A stretch of DNA of 64,000 nt, taken from NCBI GenBank assembly GCA_002499445.1, contig DALS01000038.1, positions 29,669 through 93,668 on the forward strand, read 5' to 3'. This stretch comes from Methanosarcina sp. UBA293 (GTDB lineage: Archaea; Halobacteriota; Methanosarcinia; Methanosarcinales; Methanosarcinaceae). Each line of letters opens with the position of its first letter. Position 1 is the stretch's first letter. Below are positions 35,507 through 44,220 of the stretch, in pieces. A program made the position numbers and the translations under genes. The notes beneath the pieces were generated by a model, which made no database searches, was not told where the DNA came from, and worked only from the letters and a program-made list of their open reading frames with translations.

Positions 35507-35630
35507 CAACCGTTGCACCGCAACCGTTGCGCCGGTTGATCACGCCGGATAGGGTTTGGGGATAAGGCTTTTAAATCCAAACGTTATGCTGTTTTTGATC
35601 AAACTTTTTTTGAAAAAGTTTGCGAACAAA
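35507..35630 (-). repeat. Palindromic intergenic repeat, copy C
   Basis: Almost identical to copy B. GC-rich hairpins near 35507-35540, a conserved middle (AGGGTTTGGGGATAAGGC) and the A/T hairpin near 35600-35622. It ends just before the TATA-like element of mfnD. Confidence 0.85.
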
Positions 35631-35632
35631 AA

Positions 35633-35646
35633 GTAATATATAAATT
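35633..35646 (+). promoter_or_regulatory. TATA-like element upstream of mfnD
   Basis: TAATATATAAATTA is centred about 26-27 bases before the mfnD ATG and there is no ribosome binding site, so the mRNA is probably leaderless. Confidence 0.5.
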
Positions 35647-35665
35647 ACCGGGTTTTTTCTTTCCA

Positions 35666-36625
35666 ATGAAAATTCTGATTGCGGAATTTGCTGTCGGTAC
35701 TGATATTGAAAAGTCTCTTATCCCAGAGGGAGCAGCTATGCTAAAAACCCTTGCAGAGAGCTTCGTCCATCTCGGGCATGAGGTATACTACCCTTCAGCA
35801 GGCACGAAAATCTGTGCAGGCAAACACTTTGAATCTACAGCTGAAAATTTCAGGCAGGCAATTGATAGAAAAGCAAAGGATTGTGATGCAGGGCTGATTA
35901 TTGCTCCTGATTCCATGCTTCCTGAGCTGAATAAAGCCCTTGAGGAAAATACCGTAAACCTGGGGTGTTCGCCTCGGTCGGCAGCCTCGTGTGCGGATAA
36001 GCTGCTCTGTACGGAAATCCTGAAGAAAGCCCGAATAAAGTCCCCTGAGATTGCAAAAGAGTCAGAAAAAGGCAAAAAGTACGTTATAAAACCGAGATTC
36101 GGTTGCGGAGCAGAGGCAACATACCTGGTCACGGAGTTCGATAACGAGGAAGAACTCATTGCAAACGAATATGTTGAAGGAGAGCACCTGAGCGTAAGCC
36201 TTATTGCAGGAAAAAATCCGCTTCCTCTCACTGTAAACCGCCAGTTCATAGAGTTTGGCGAAAAAAAAATCGAAGCGAAAGACAGTAGGAAAAATGGAGT
36301 TCACGAAATAAAATACAACGGTAGCCTTACTCCTTACCAGACTCCAAGGAGAGAGGAACTCTATGAAACCGCGGTCTCGACCGTAAAATGCCTTGACTGT
36401 TTTGGATATGTGGGCGTAGATATCATACTTGCTGACCTTCCTTATGTAGTGGACGTGAATCCCAGGCCCACAGCTTCGCTTTTCGGAATCAACCGCGTTA
36501 TGCGGGAGGAAATTGGAGACCTGCTTTTGAAGAACAGATTTGGAGAACTCCCAGAGTCAGTACATATCGAGGGAGAATACCGCTTTTCAAAGGACGGGCT
36601 GGGAGAGCTTTTCGAAAGGGCTTGA
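35666..36625 (+). CDS. mfnD: Tyramine-L-glutamate ligase MfnD (ATP-grasp)
   Basis: 319 residues of the ATP-grasp fold: KYVIKPRFGCGAEATYLV (about residues 132-149) binds ATP, IANEYVEGEHLSVSLI follows, and VDVNPRPTASLFGINRV (about residues 264-280) carries the Mg2+ ligands. MfnD attaches the first glutamate to tyramine in methanofuran biosynthesis. Identification is strengthened by the following genes, mfnF and mfnE, which act in the same pathway. The start has no binding site but a TATA-like element about 26 bases upstream. Confidence 0.88.
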   Translation: MKILIAEFAVGTDIEKSLIPEGAAMLKTLAESFVHLGHEVYYPSAGTKICAGKHFESTAENFRQAIDRKAKDCDAGLIIAPDSMLPELNKALEENTVNLGCSPRSAASCADKLLCTEILKKARIKSPEIAKESEKGKKYVIKPRFGCGAEATYLVTEFDNEEELIANEYVEGEHLSVSLIAGKNPLPLTVNRQFIEFGEKKIEAKDSRKNGVHEIKYNGSLTPYQTPRREELYETAVSTVKCLDCFGYVGVDIILADLPYVVDVNPRPTASLFGINRVMREEIGDLLLKNRFGELPESVHIEGEYRFSKDGLGELFERA

Positions 36626-36701
36626 AAGATAGATAACAGATTGAAATATCAGAAACGAAGAATACGAAAAAACTTGAAAAAACTAGATAAAGGGCTCAAA
36701 A

Positions 36702-37685
36702 ATGAATTCAAAGATAATCGGGCTTGATATTGGAGGAGCAAACACTAAACTTGCTTCCTCGGACGGGAAGATTGTAGAATTACACTATTTGCCCCTCTGG
36801 AAAAACACACAGCTTCCTGAGGTTTTAAAGAAAATCGCACAGCGGCTGCAACCCGAAAAAGTTGCTGTTGTTATGACTGGTGAACTTGCAGACTGCTTTG
36901 AAGACAAGGAACAGGGCATCCACTTTATAAAAACATGTGTTGATTCTGCCTTTGAGCCCTCAAAAGTGTCATATATAAACAGCATGGGTAGGTTCCAGCG
37001 CGAAACTGATGATATAAAGGAACTTGCTGCTGCCAACTGGGCTGCTTCAGCCAGACTGATAGGAAAAGAGTTAGGAGATTGCATTTTTGTAGATATAGGA
37101 AGTACTACAAGCGACATTATCCCTATTATATCAGGTGAACATAAAGCAGGACTTACTGATTTTGAGCGGCTGGCCAGGAGTGAACTTGTATATGCCGGCA
37201 CTCTCAGGACAAACCTTGCCACACTTCTCGAAAAAGTAAAGCTTGAGAGAGGCTGGTGCAGGGCGGCATCAGAGCTCTTTGCTACAACTGCGGACGCTTA
37301 TCTCCTACTTGAAAAAATCAACGAAAGCATGTATACATGCGAAACCGCTGACGGAGCAGGCAGGAGCAAAATCGATGCTATGCGCAGGCTTGCAAGATTG
37401 GTATGTGCGGATCTTTCCGAAATCCAGGAAAAGGAAATCTACGATATTGCAAGCCAGGTAAAGGAGAAACAGGTCTCTGCCCTTGTAGAGGCAATTTCCG
37501 AGGTTGCGGAAAGGAATAGGCTTAAAAGAATCACAGCTGCAGGGCTTGGAGAATTTCTGATAAAGGAAGCTGCAGAAAGACTTGATTTCGAATGCATCTC
37601 AGTATCCGAACACTGGGGAGAAGAAATCTCAAAGGTTTTTCCGGCATATGCGGCTGCAAGGCTACTTGACGCACAACCCCTTTAA
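36702..37685 (+). CDS. mfnF: Methanofuran biosynthesis protein MfnF
   Basis: 327 residues of the ASKHA/hydantoinase-like fold. The phosphate-binding loops are IGLDIGGANTKLA at the N-terminus and FVDIGSTTSDIIPI (about residues 130-143). MfnF joins the aminomethylfuran phosphate made by the MfnB-MfnC-MfnE route to gamma-glutamyltyramine made by MfnD. AAAGGG precedes the ATG. It starts 76 bp after mfnD. The stop codon lies inside repeat copy D, so the last residues (LLDAQPL) abut the repeat. Confidence 0.85.
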   Translation: MNSKIIGLDIGGANTKLASSDGKIVELHYLPLWKNTQLPEVLKKIAQRLQPEKVAVVMTGELADCFEDKEQGIHFIKTCVDSAFEPSKVSYINSMGRFQRETDDIKELAAANWAASARLIGKELGDCIFVDIGSTTSDIIPIISGEHKAGLTDFERLARSELVYAGTLRTNLATLLEKVKLERGWCRAASELFATTADAYLLLEKINESMYTCETADGAGRSKIDAMRRLARLVCADLSEIQEKEIYDIASQVKEKQVSALVEAISEVAERNRLKRITAAGLGEFLIKEAAERLDFECISVSEHWGEEISKVFPAYAAARLLDAQPL

Positions 37686-37817
37686 AAAAAGGCTTGCCCA
37701 CAAACTTTTTCAAAAAAAGTTTGATCAAAAACTCCTGGTGACGGCGTGGTCAACCGGCGCAACGGTTGTGTTTGATCACAACCCTTTTCAAAAAAGGCTT
37801 GACCGAAAACGCAGGTA
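37673..37817 (+). repeat. Palindromic intergenic repeat, copy D
   Basis: Contains the same units as copy A in the same orientation: CAAACTTTTTCAAAAAAAGTTTGATCAAAAACTCCTGGTGACGGCGTGGTCAACCGGCGC and so on, in shorter arrangement. It begins inside the final codons of mfnF and ends about 36 bases before mfnE. Confidence 0.85.
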
Positions 37818-37853
37818 AATGTATTGAGGCATTGAATAGAGGTGATGGTGCCT

Positions 37854-38570
37854 GTGGATGAAAAACTTGAAAAGAAACCTCTGAGAGTAGTAATCAAAAT
37901 TGGGGGAAGTCTTATTAAAGAAGCTCCTGTGCTTGTGGACAGGCTGGTGAAGGAATTTGGCTCAGGAAACTCGAAAATTCCAGAAGGGGGACATTTATCC
38001 GAAGGACTTCCTTTTTCCGTCCTCATAGTACCCGGAGGAGGCGTTTTTGCCGATACTGTAAGGGAGATTGACGAGAGATTTTCACTAGGTGACGATGCAG
38101 CCCACTGGATGGCTATACTCGGTATGGAGCAGTATGCCTGTTACCTTCAGGACAAAAGCCGCGTCATGCCTACAGATTCAATATCAGATCTGCCTTGCGG
38201 GGTGTCTATTCTTTTCCCATACAGGCTCCTGAGAAATGAAGATCCCTTATCTCATACCTGGGATGTGACCTCAGATACTATCGCTGCCTGGGTTGCAAAG
38301 CAGACAGGGGCAGTATTAATAAAGGCGACTGATGTAGATGGCATATTCAGTAATGAAAAGTTAGTCAGGGAAATTTCTGCTGCCAAGTATACAGTTTCTG
38401 CTTCCAGTTGTACAGTGAATCGCACAAGCTGTATTGATTCTGCCCTGTCAGAATTTCTTCTGAAAAATCGGATGAAATGCCAGGTTGTAAACGGGAAATG
38501 CCCTGATAGGGTTATTCAGGCAGTGTACGGAAAACCTGTGCTTGGTACTCTGATAAAGGGGAATATTTAA
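37854..38570 (+). CDS. mfnE: Aminomethylfuran phosphate kinase MfnE
   Basis: About 238 residues of the amino acid kinase family: VVIKIGGSLIKEAPVLV at the N-terminus, VLIVPGGGVFADTVREID and the C-terminal LIKATDVDGIFS. MfnE phosphorylates 5-(aminomethyl)furan-3-methanol phosphate to the diphosphate used by MfnF. I use the GTG at 37854 because GAGGTGAT lies 7 bases before it; GTG 37842, ATG 37845 and GTG 37848 are also in frame. It forms a methanofuran cluster with mfnD and mfnF, interrupted by repeat D. Confidence 0.87.
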   Translation: MDEKLEKKPLRVVIKIGGSLIKEAPVLVDRLVKEFGSGNSKIPEGGHLSEGLPFSVLIVPGGGVFADTVREIDERFSLGDDAAHWMAILGMEQYACYLQDKSRVMPTDSISDLPCGVSILFPYRLLRNEDPLSHTWDVTSDTIAAWVAKQTGAVLIKATDVDGIFSNEKLVREISAAKYTVSASSCTVNRTSCIDSALSEFLLKNRMKCQVVNGKCPDRVIQAVYGKPVLGTLIKGNI

Positions 38571-38763
38571 ATTGTATATCGTATATGACTAGGGCAGAAG
38601 CAAAGCATATCCAAAAGAATTAACTAAATTCAGTTCATTAAATCTGCTAATGTTACAAAGGTGCCAGGGAAAGCAGAAGCTTGAAGCTTAAGAAGGCACC
38701 AGATTCACAGGTAACTCGTTACAAAATCTACTATTCGAATTAACTATTAAAGGAGAAAAAAAA

Positions 38764-38934
38764 ATGTCAGCACAAAAAGTTGAGTACTGTACTTCATGCG
38801 GAATTCGCCTTGTGGAAAAGGGCTATGTAAAGTTCCCCTGCCCACAGTGCGGAGCAGAAATCGGAAGATGTGCAAGCTGCAGACATCAGGGGAATGTATA
38901 CACCTGTTCCAAGTGTGGATTCAAGGCACCTTGA
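38764..38934 (+). CDS. Small zinc-ribbon protein, upstream of aEF1B
   Basis: 56 residues with four C-x2-C knuckles: CTSC (residue 9), CPQC (27), CASC (36) and CSKC (48), three followed by Gly. It matches the short archaeal zinc-finger family of the HVO_2753 type that commonly precedes the EF-1 beta gene. It should bind two zinc ions and probably RNA. GGAG lies about 9 bases before the ATG. The gap to aEF1B is 92 bp on the same strand. Confidence 0.85.
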   Translation: MSAQKVEYCTSCGIRLVEKGYVKFPCPQCGAEIGRCASCRHQGNVYTCSKCGFKAP

Positions 38935-39026
38935 TTTAAACAAGTGCCAAATTATATCTAATGTAAAATATATAAGCAAAACGAAATTCGATCAAAAGGA
39001 TCACATAAAAGATAAGAGGAATCAAA

Positions 39027-39296
39027 ATGGGTGATGTTGCAGCAAAAATTAAAGTTATGCCAGAAAGTGTTGAAACCGACCTTGCAGAATTGAAAGAAAA
39101 GCTAAATGCTGTGATTCCTGCAGGAGCAGATCTGCACGGGGATATTGTTGAAGAACCTATTGCTTTCGGATTAAAAGCCCTGATTGTGACATTAATCGTT
39201 AATGATGATGAAGGCGGAACTGAAGCTGTAGAAGAAGCCTTTGCAAAAGTTCCCGGAGTAGAGAACGTTCAGGTTCAGGAAGCCTACCGCATTTAA
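39027..39296 (+). CDS. Elongation factor 1-beta (aEF1B)
   Basis: 89 residues, the normal archaeal size. It has the KIKVMPESVETDLAEL opening and the C-terminal VEEAFAKVPGVENVQVQ, forming an alpha/beta sandwich. It exchanges GDP for GTP on aEF1A during translation. AGAGGAAT precedes the ATG. It is flanked by the zinc-ribbon gene and a tRNA gene, both housekeeping. Confidence 0.93.
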   Translation: MGDVAAKIKVMPESVETDLAELKEKLNAVIPAGADLHGDIVEEPIAFGLKALIVTLIVNDDEGGTEAVEEAFAKVPGVENVQVQEAYRI

Positions 39297-39309
39297 GAGG
39301 AGAAAAGAC

Positions 39310-39348
39310 CCGGACTCGTCCGGAAAACATCTTTTCAATTCTCCTTTC
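39310..39348 (+). terminator. Hairpin with T-rich tail after aEF1B
   Basis: CCGGA (39310-39314) pairs with TCCGG (39319-39323) across CTCG, followed by CTTTTC and TCCTTTCTTT. It would end the aEF1B transcript before the tRNA. Confidence 0.45.
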
Positions 39349-39352
39349 TTTA

Positions 39353-39424
39353 GGGCTCGTAGATCAGGGGTAGATCGTTACGTTCGCAACGTAAAGGCCG
39401 CGGGTTCAAATCCCGCCGAGTCCA
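39353..39424 (+). tRNA. tRNA-Ala (anticodon CGC)
   Basis: 72 bases fold as a cloverleaf: acceptor GGGCTCG/CGAGTCC with a G3-U70 wobble pair (the alanine identity element), D arm GATC-AGGGGTA-GATC, anticodon stem TTACG/CGTAA with loop TTCGCAA (anticodon CGC), and T arm GCGGG-TTCAAAT-CCCGC. Discriminator A; the CCA end is not encoded. No intron. The BREX island begins about 500 bp downstream. Confidence 0.95.
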
Positions 39425-39922
39425 TTTAGTAATTTTTACCCACTCAAAACCGCGAAGAGCCTTTATTTTTCATGATGTTCATTTTATGTTGTCCTCACCC
39501 TTTTGGTTTTTTCTCATCGCTTACTAAATTACCATCTTCTAATGTAATTACTCTGCCAACATACTCAGCCTACATTTCGCAGTATTTTTTCGAAAATCAA
39601 TATTTTTCCTGATGGCGTTTTTGGAACAGATTCAAGTAATTTAGATTCTTAGTGGCATCTGGTGAAAATTGAATGATATCGTTTTTTGCCCTCTAAATAC
39701 ACCATATAGTTGCTTTTACCTTCTGCATAAAAGTCCAATAAATCCACGCTCGATTAAAAATCGATAGCAGGAAAAATTATGAAATATGAAGTTTTTCTGC
39801 GGAAAGTGGGATTATATTTCTAGCGTTTTTATTTTATAAAATCCAAAATTTTAAAATATCGGATACTAATCTTATGAATCAAAAGACAATGAATTTATAT
39901 TTTCAATTAATATAATAAAATT
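39425..39922. other. 498-bp spacer between tRNA-Ala and brxB
   Basis: No supported ORF, notably nothing resembling brxA (DUF1819), which normally precedes brxB. No integrase fragment or repeated tRNA 3' end recognised. The last 30 bases hold the brxB promoter. Confidence 0.55.
39894..39903 (+). promoter_or_regulatory. TATA-like element of the BREX operon
   Basis: TTTATATTTT is centred about 25 bases before the brxB ATG, with no ribosome binding site between, the spacing expected of a leaderless archaeal transcript. Confidence 0.5.
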
Positions 39923-40495
39923 ATGAAACTTGAGAAGCGTCTCGAACTCTTTAAAGAAAAGATAAAAACAGAAGATTTTCTTGAATGTAAAGGGTTAGGA
40001 AACGAGATTCCATACTGGATTTTTGATTATGAACCTGAAAAAGAGCTTCTTGTTAGGGATACAATAAGTAAACTTATCTCAAGTTTTGAGAGCAAACACT
40101 CGATTAAGATAACTGAAATTAATTTGTATGACCTGTGTCTCAAAATCCTGAGCCAGAAGCTTGCTGATGAAAAATTGATTCAGTTTGAGAAGAAAAAGGG
40201 TTCAGATGCCTTACTTGAGAAAGTAAGATTAATTCTTAATCAAGAGGCTACAAAAAAAGAGATTTCCGAGATGCTCGATGTTGATTATGACCTTATTTTT
40301 CTGACAGGAGTGGGAAATGCATGGCCAATGGTCAGAGCTCATTCTGTTCTTAATAACCTTCACTCTATTACAGACAAAAAGCCTCTGGTGCTGTTTTATC
40401 CAGGGAAATTCAGTGGGCTTGACCTTAGCTTATTTGGTAAATTTAAAACCAAGAATTACTACAGAGCTTTCCGCTTGATGCCAGAGGCAATGTAA
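39923..40495 (+). CDS. brxB: BREX protein BrxB (DUF1788)
   Basis: 190 residues matching DUF1788: the C-terminal half has DLIFLTGVGNAWPMVRAHSVLNNL and PLVLFYPGKFSG, the family signature, and ends NYYRAFRLMP. BrxB is one of the small conserved BREX type 1 proteins; its exact role is unclear, but it is required for phage defence and is thought to assist the BrxC/PglX complex. It heads the locus and looks leaderless. The frame is intact. BrxA, its usual upstream partner, is not seen. Confidence 0.88.
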   Translation: MKLEKRLELFKEKIKTEDFLECKGLGNEIPYWIFDYEPEKELLVRDTISKLISSFESKHSIKITEINLYDLCLKILSQKLADEKLIQFEKKKGSDALLEKVRLILNQEATKKEISEMLDVDYDLIFLTGVGNAWPMVRAHSVLNNLHSITDKKPLVLFYPGKFSGLDLSLFGKFKTKNYYRAFRLMPEAM

Positions 40496-40596
40496 TCAAG
40501 AAATTTCTAAATTTTTTAGAGGGAAATTTAAGGAATTTTACATATACCTTAAAATTTCTGACCAAGTCACATTGACATTTGGTCAGGGTGCTAAAC

Positions 40597-43449
40597 ATGA
40601 CAGCCGCAGGAATAAGAATTGAGGATTTATTTGAGAAAAACATCAGAAGGAATATCAACGGAGTAATAAAGGTCGATCAGGAAGACGAAAGGAGCGTCTA
40701 TACCGAACTTGATGAGTATGTGGTAACGGGCGAGTCTCTGAAGCATTTTGACATATTCTTCAGGAATTATACTGCAGCAATGGAAGAGCCAACAGATAGG
40801 ATAGGAGTCTGGATCTCAGGGTTCTTTGGCTCTGGAAAATCTCATTTTCTCAAAATTCTGTCTTATTTACTGGCGAATAGAGAAGTTCGGGGGAAGACAG
40901 CGCTCGAATTTTTCAGGGAAAAAATAACAGACCCCGCTATTTTTGCCAATATCGAAAAAACCGTTACTATAGGCACTAAAGATGTTATTCTTTTTAATAT
41001 TGATTCCAAAGCAAACACTGCAAACAAGGGCGATGAACAGATTGTAAACATCTTCATGAGAGCTTTTAATGATATGCGAGGGTATCTGGGAGATGTTTTC
41101 TGGATCGCAGACCTTGAAGAAGACCTTGAAGAAAAAGGGCTTTATGAGGCTTTTAAAGCAGAATTCGAGCGCATAAACGGAGAGCCGTGGGAAGAAAGAA
41201 GAGTAACCTATGGTTTTGAGCAGGACGATATTATAGAAGCCCTTGAAAACTGCGGATATATGAGCAAGGAAGCTGCTACCAGGCTGTTTGAAAACGACGG
41301 AGCAGGCTATACTTTTAATGTTGAGAAATTTGCAAAGAAACTCGATAAGTACTGCAAATCAAGGGGAAAAGACCATCAGGTAATTTTCCTGGTGGACGAA
41401 GTGGGGCAATATATAGGAGAAAACAGCAAGCTGATGCTCAACCTTCAGAATATTGTAGAAGAACTCGGGACTAAACTCCAGGGAAAAGCCTGGGTTGCAG
41501 TCACTTCACAGGCTGATATTGATACTGTTACAAAGGAACATGTGAAGGGGTATGACTTTTCCAAGATCCAGGGACGTTTTAACACCAGGCTTGGACTTAC
41601 CAGTGCCAACGTGGATGAAGTTATCAAGAAAAGGATCCTGTATAAGAAGGAGGAATACAGGGACGTTCTGGCCTCTTACTATGCTGAAAAACAGACAATA
41701 CTCAGGAACCTGCTCGCTTTTTCAAATCGGGCTGAAATTAAAGTCTACAAAAACGAAGACGACTTTGTAAACGTATATCCTTTTGTCCCCTACCAGTTCA
41801 ACCTTGTGCAGAAGGTCTTTGACAGGATCAGAGAAACAGGGTTTACGGGCAAACACCTTGCAAAAGGGGAAAGGTCAATGCTCAGCGCTTTTAAGGAGTC
41901 GACTGAGAACTACTGCGAGAATAATGTAGGGATGCTAATTCCTTTCCATGCCTTCTATGAGACTATTGAAGGCTTCCTTGACCCGATTATCGCGAGAACA
42001 ATCTCCCATGCCCGGAAGAACGATTTTCTTAACGACAAAGATTGCGAACTTCTGGAAATCCTGTTTATGATCAGGAGTATTAAGGAAATTGAGCCGAACC
42101 TCGACAACCTAATAGTGCTCTCCATCTCCTCGGTTGACGAAGATAAGATCATACTCAAACAGAGAATCGTTGGATCCCTGCAAAGACTCGAAGAACAGAC
42201 CCTGATAAACAAGTCCGAAGACAGGTACTACTTCCTGACAAATGAAGAGCAAGAGATCGACAAAGAAATTAAAAGGATAGGTATCGAAGAGCACCAGATC
42301 CTTGATGAAATCCATGGGATTCTCTATGACCAGAAAAAAGGGGTCTGCCCGGCTTCCCATAAGGACTACAGGTTTAACAGAGCTATTGACGACAGGGTAA
42401 AGTCCCTTTCAGGCGCAGACCTTACAATCAAGTTCCTGACCCCTCTTTCAGACCAGTATAATAGTAAAAAAGGCAACCAGCAGTCCCTGAGCGGTGAGAA
42501 TTTAAGCAATATCGATTCAACGGACACCCTGCTTTTCATACTTCCGGAAGACGAATTGATCGACCAGATCAGGTTCTACCTGAAAATAGAGAAGTATCTC
42601 AAGCAAAACTCCTCAAACCGGAACAATATGGAAATCCAGAATATTCTTTCCACAAAGCAGCAGAATGCGAATAGTGCAAGAGCAAAAGCCCTGGAGCTGG
42701 TCCAGAAAGGAGTTTCGGGTTCAAGGGTGTTTGTTGACAACAAGGAAGTAAGCCCTGATAAATCCAGCCCTAAAGAACGCATAAAGGAAGGGGCCGACCT
42801 TCTTATAAAGAACGTGTACAGCAAAGCCGGATATGTTACAAAGGACTATGAAAGCGAGAGCGAAGTGCTCAGAGTCCTGCGCTCGGACGACCTTGAGAGA
42901 TTCGGAGTTGAAGGCAGTGACATAAACAGGCTGGCTTTAAAGGAGGTTCTTGACTACATCCAGATAAAGTCCGGGAGAAGCGGGAGAGTCCTTTTAAGCG
43001 ATTTAATGGGCCGTTTTAAGAAAAAGCCCTGCGGCTGGAAAGAGATGACGATTTCAGGGCTTGTAGCAACGCTTTACTTCAGGGAAGAGATTAAACTTCG
43101 CTATCAGTCCGAATACCTGTTCAAGGACCCGGAAGCTACGGCAAAACACCTGACAAGAAGAGATGATGCTGATAAACTTCTTATAGAAATCAGGGAAAAG
43201 ACCGAGGAAGAAGACCTCAAAACTGTAAAATTGATCCTCAAAGATCTTTTCGAAAAACTAAGCCTGCCAGAAAAAGAAGGAGAGCTCTTTGAAACTGCAA
43301 AGGGCATATTCCAGAAAGAGCTTTCAGGCCTGCAAGTAATTGAAGGCAAATATGAGGAAGAAGGAAGCTTCCCAGGCAGAACTCCAATCGAAACCTACAG
43401 GAAATTCCTGAAGGAACTGACAGACAATTCGGATCCCTCTGCTTTTTAA
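40597..43449 (+). CDS. brxC: BREX ATPase BrxC, N-terminal 950 residues (frameshifted)
   Basis: Starts at the ATG 40597, 7 bases after AGGGTG. A P-loop protein: Walker A GFFGSGKSHF (about residues 74-83) and Walker B VIFLVDEVGQY (about residues 261-271). BrxC is the large BREX ATPase of about 1200 residues. Here the frame stops at 43447-43449 after DNSDPSAF, but the next frame continues at once with BrxC-like sequence to 44201. The break is in a run of five T (43443-43447); six T would restore GCT-TTT-TTA-AGA and a full-length protein. Either a true one-base deletion, a -1 programmed slip on the T run, or a sequencing error. Confidence 0.85.
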   Translation: MTAAGIRIEDLFEKNIRRNINGVIKVDQEDERSVYTELDEYVVTGESLKHFDIFFRNYTAAMEEPTDRIGVWISGFFGSGKSHFLKILSYLLANREVRGKTALEFFREKITDPAIFANIEKTVTIGTKDVILFNIDSKANTANKGDEQIVNIFMRAFNDMRGYLGDVFWIADLEEDLEEKGLYEAFKAEFERINGEPWEERRVTYGFEQDDIIEALENCGYMSKEAATRLFENDGAGYTFNVEKFAKKLDKYCKSRGKDHQVIFLVDEVGQYIGENSKLMLNLQNIVEELGTKLQGKAWVAVTSQADIDTVTKEHVKGYDFSKIQGRFNTRLGLTSANVDEVIKKRILYKKEEYRDVLASYYAEKQTILRNLLAFSNRAEIKVYKNEDDFVNVYPFVPYQFNLVQKVFDRIRETGFTGKHLAKGERSMLSAFKESTENYCENNVGMLIPFHAFYETIEGFLDPIIARTISHARKNDFLNDKDCELLEILFMIRSIKEIEPNLDNLIVLSISSVDEDKIILKQRIVGSLQRLEEQTLINKSEDRYYFLTNEEQEIDKEIKRIGIEEHQILDEIHGILYDQKKGVCPASHKDYRFNRAIDDRVKSLSGADLTIKFLTPLSDQYNSKKGNQQSLSGENLSNIDSTDTLLFILPEDELIDQIRFYLKIEKYLKQNSSNRNNMEIQNILSTKQQNANSARAKALELVQKGVSGSRVFVDNKEVSPDKSSPKERIKEGADLLIKNVYSKAGYVTKDYESESEVLRVLRSDDLERFGVEGSDINRLALKEVLDYIQIKSGRSGRVLLSDLMGRFKKKPCGWKEMTISGLVATLYFREEIKLRYQSEYLFKDPEATAKHLTRRDDADKLLIEIREKTEEEDLKTVKLILKDLFEKLSLPEKEGELFETAKGIFQKELSGLQVIEGKYEEEGSFPGRTPIETYRKFLKELTDNSDPSAF

Positions 43450-44201
43450 GAGCCGTTGCTTCCCGAAAGACCGAATTTGAAGAGCTGCACGCCGATGCAG
43501 AACCTGTAAAGAACTTCTTTAACGGCTCCCAGGTTGAAATCTTCAGAAGACTTGCCCACAATTACAGGGATTACTCCAGAAATATCCAGTTCCTCAGTGA
43601 AGAAACAAGAGCAGATATTGAGGAAGTAAACAGAATTTTGAACCTGGAAGAACCCTACTCCCAGATCCGACATCTTCCCATGCTGGAGAAGAAAATAGAA
43701 GCTTCAATTCAAGAGGCTCTTTCTGCCCAGAAGAAAGAGGTAAGAGAAAGCCTTGACCTGGTTACAAAGGAGCTTGAGAAGGATCTTTCAGACGAAAAGT
43801 TCTCTGATGATTTCAGGGAAAAGGCGCTTGGGCTCTTCAATGTAGTCAAAAGAACCGTAGAAGACGCTGAGGACTGCGCTCTAGTCCAGAGTCAGTTCTC
43901 TATGATAAACTCTCTCCGGGTAGAAGCCTACAGGCAAATAGATCTAGAGAGGCAGACCATCCGGGAAAGGCCCCCGGAAATACCCTATGGAAGAGGCACT
44001 GATAATCCAGGGCAGACAGGAGGAAGATGTGTCTCGCCCCAGGTCCCACCGGTTCCACAAAAGACTACCAGAGTAATAAATAAACTCTCATTTTTCAAGT
44101 CCGAAAAAATGCTAGAAAGCGAGGCTGATATCGAGGAATATCTTACACAGCTCAAAGGGAAGCTGGCGACAATCCTCAAGGAGGAGAACATAAGAATCTG
44201 A
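43446..44201 (+). pseudogene. brxC: BrxC C-terminal part in the -1 frame
   Basis: An open frame of 251 codons continuing brxC without loss: LRAVASRKTEFEELHADAEPV leads into the helical C-terminal domain with NGSQVEIFRRLAHNY and a Pro-rich linker, ending KEENIRI. It has no start codon with a binding site near its beginning, so it can be made only by frameshifting or not at all. Combined with the upstream part the protein would be about 1200 residues, the usual BrxC length. It is followed after 19 bp by pglX. Confidence 0.8.
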
Positions 44202-44220
44202 AAAAGGGGGCCTGACGGAA

